A stretch of 64,000 bases of DNA from assembly GCF_026151205.1 (NCBI RefSeq), contig NC_087076.1, positions 62,001 through 126,000 on the forward strand, in the 5' to 3' direction. A program made the position numbers and the translations under genes. The stretch's first letter is position 1. Each line of letters opens with the position of its first letter. Below the pieces are notes generated by a model. The model was not told the origin of the DNA. It saw only the letters and a list, made by a program, of their open reading frames with translations, and ran no database searches. This stretch comes from Bolinopsis microptera (lineage: Eukaryota; Ctenophora; Tentaculata; Lobata; Bolinopsidae). This document shows positions 16,091-64,000 of the stretch, piece by piece.

Positions 16091-17261
16091 TCTTAGTAAA
16101 CCGACAAGTAATGTAAGTCAGTGTACACCGAGCTTCTCTCAAACTTGTACACTCTGATCACTGCGCAAAATGGTCCCGGTCTCAATCGCATGAAAATGCA
16201 CAGAACGGTCAAAATCTAATCGCGACTAATGTCTCACATAACCCTCTCTGTCCAGACACCCTGAAGAGCCCCTTTAGTTGGGCAGGTGTTAAGCAGTTAA
16301 GTGGCAGGAACACAGTACTCGGCCGCACTCAGCACAATCTGTGTTTTATGAACACTAAGCTTGGGTACCCATGTAAGAACAGTGTCTGTTGTGAGCAAAT
16401 GCGCTGCCAGTAACGACTGTAGTTGTACCACTGGGGAAAAGACAAAATAACACATCGATTACAAAATCAAAATAAAACGTTTTATACCATCATTTATTTT
16501 CAATACAAATTTTATTTCGAAAATTACATTTAATCAACCAGTTCGGCGCAGGTCGGGCGCAAAAGTGCTTTGTTTACAATTCAGTGTAGAATTGTGGTAC
16601 TAGTAAGGTGCACGAGACGCACTTTTGGATTTTTCCAAGAATTTTCCGTTGTTTCAAGGAGGGATCTAGTTCCCATATATAGTTTCGGCATAATTCTGAT
16701 TTGTAAAAGAAAAAGAAAACTTAGTCTGAATCGGACACCAGGATTACAAAAAATCAAACATGATAGATTAAAAACGAACACAGAAACCTTGCGGCGGATC
16801 GCTCAGTCGTAAACCTAAAGCATGCAAGTTTTCCACATCTATGATCTATGATCTAACGCCACAATAGTCAAGACTTAAGCTACTTAAGATTAAAATTTGA
16901 TTCACTTGTACAGTAGATTGTACAAATCAATTTTTAGACAGTCACAAAAATCTCGCCCATATTTGAAATTAAATTCGTATTATACATTTTGATCAAATCG
17001 TAAACTTGATTGTTACTGTCCAAGTATCTGTTATGTATAATAATATGTCACTGGTACACGGCCACCAGGGCCACTCAAATAAACAGTATGGATAAAAGCT
17101 CTCATATTCAAAACATATTTCCTGGTGTAAATAAAACTGTTGGTAAAAATTCCAATCTGCTCTTAATACCGAAACCCCGTTCATCGTCATTAAAAAAACG
17201 GATCAGCCAATTTAAAAACATGAAAATGTCTATAGAATGTTCTAGAAAAAAAAAATTTTCG
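16091..17261. other. Sequence 3' of the DSTYK gene, unassigned
   Basis: This lies downstream of the DSTYK stop codon (minus strand) and includes its presumptive 3' UTR. I found no convincing polyadenylation signal. Open frames of 60-90 codons on both strands (16570-16812, 17010-17285) show no domain. Confidence 0.4.
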
Positions 17262-63642
<46,381 letters not shown>

Positions 63643-64000
63643 CTGAACACTTTGATATAACATAACATAAGCAAAGCTGCATGATATAGGAACAGGAACC
63701 GACTGGGATCCCGGCGCCGGAATCATGATTTTAATCAAAATAAAACCTCCGCCAATTTGTATTTTTGGTCGGGATTTTTTTAATTAGAATACATATATTA
63801 TGCATCAGTCATCACGATTAATTTACAGTATGACTACGTCCACTAGTTAGCTGCGTTATTTTCAACAGCAGACTTGATTGTCTCAATTTAAATTGACTAA
63901 TCTGGCTGACTCGTTACCAATCGTAAGTTGACTAGGTAGTAGGCCATTTGACTTAACGTCACGTTATGTGAGTAGACCCGACCCGAAGACACTGCAACTT
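63643..64000. other. Intron sequence, nothing recognised
   Basis: AT-rich sequence running off the window; no exon with a fitting phase is visible. Confidence 0.4.

Overview
This is a stretch of a metazoan (invertebrate) nuclear genome. It is AT-rich, has no bacterial-style operons, and consists mostly of introns and repeats. The evidence is a spliced gene with good GT-AG junctions, LINE, Penelope and hAT relics, tRNA-derived SINE heads, and a short TTAGGG-type tract near 29.77 kb. I cannot name the phylum. The first ~2.1 kb looks like badly corrected long-read sequence, because homopolymers are distorted in what is otherwise the neighbouring satellite.

The organising gene is on the minus strand. 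It is the 3' two thirds of a DSTYK (dusty/RIPK5) dual-specificity kinase gene. I resolved 13 exons between 63.6 kb and 17.3 kb. Joined in phase they give 683 codons, from a GTPase-like stretch with an NKCD motif, through the helical middle region, to the complete kinase domain and stop. The 5' exons lie beyond 64 kb. A second minus-strand gene, an intronless prolyl 4-hydroxylase alpha-like gene lacking catalytic residues (32201-33358), sits inside a 14 kb DSTYK intron.

Region by region: 1-5.4 kb is a 188-bp satellite. 5.4-15.9 kb is a nested set of insertions in that satellite: a purine-only tract, a 6.85 kb inverted-repeat element, a 3.5 kb inverted-repeat element, and a 1739-bp G homopolymer interrupted only by T. 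17.3-28.4 kb is the last DSTYK intron, with a 3.1 kb inverted-repeat element, a 2.17 kb hAT-type element and ~65 copies of a 44-bp minisatellite. 28.4-42.5 kb holds several transposons with clear target-site duplications, the P4HA-like gene, and a LINE disrupted by another LINE and a MITE. 42.5-64 kb has the remaining exons separated by minisatellites, LINE and Penelope fragments and hAT MITEs.

The most unusual signal is that tandem repeats in DSTYK repeatedly start at the gene's own splice junctions. A donor is copied ~65 times (exon 12), an acceptor is copied 13 times (exon 2), an acceptor plus the NKxD motif is triplicated in frame (exon 1), and an exon 3' end plus donor is duplicated (exon 8). 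A start-codon region is also duplicated in the nested gene. A second theme is mobile elements whose ends are runs of G and C.
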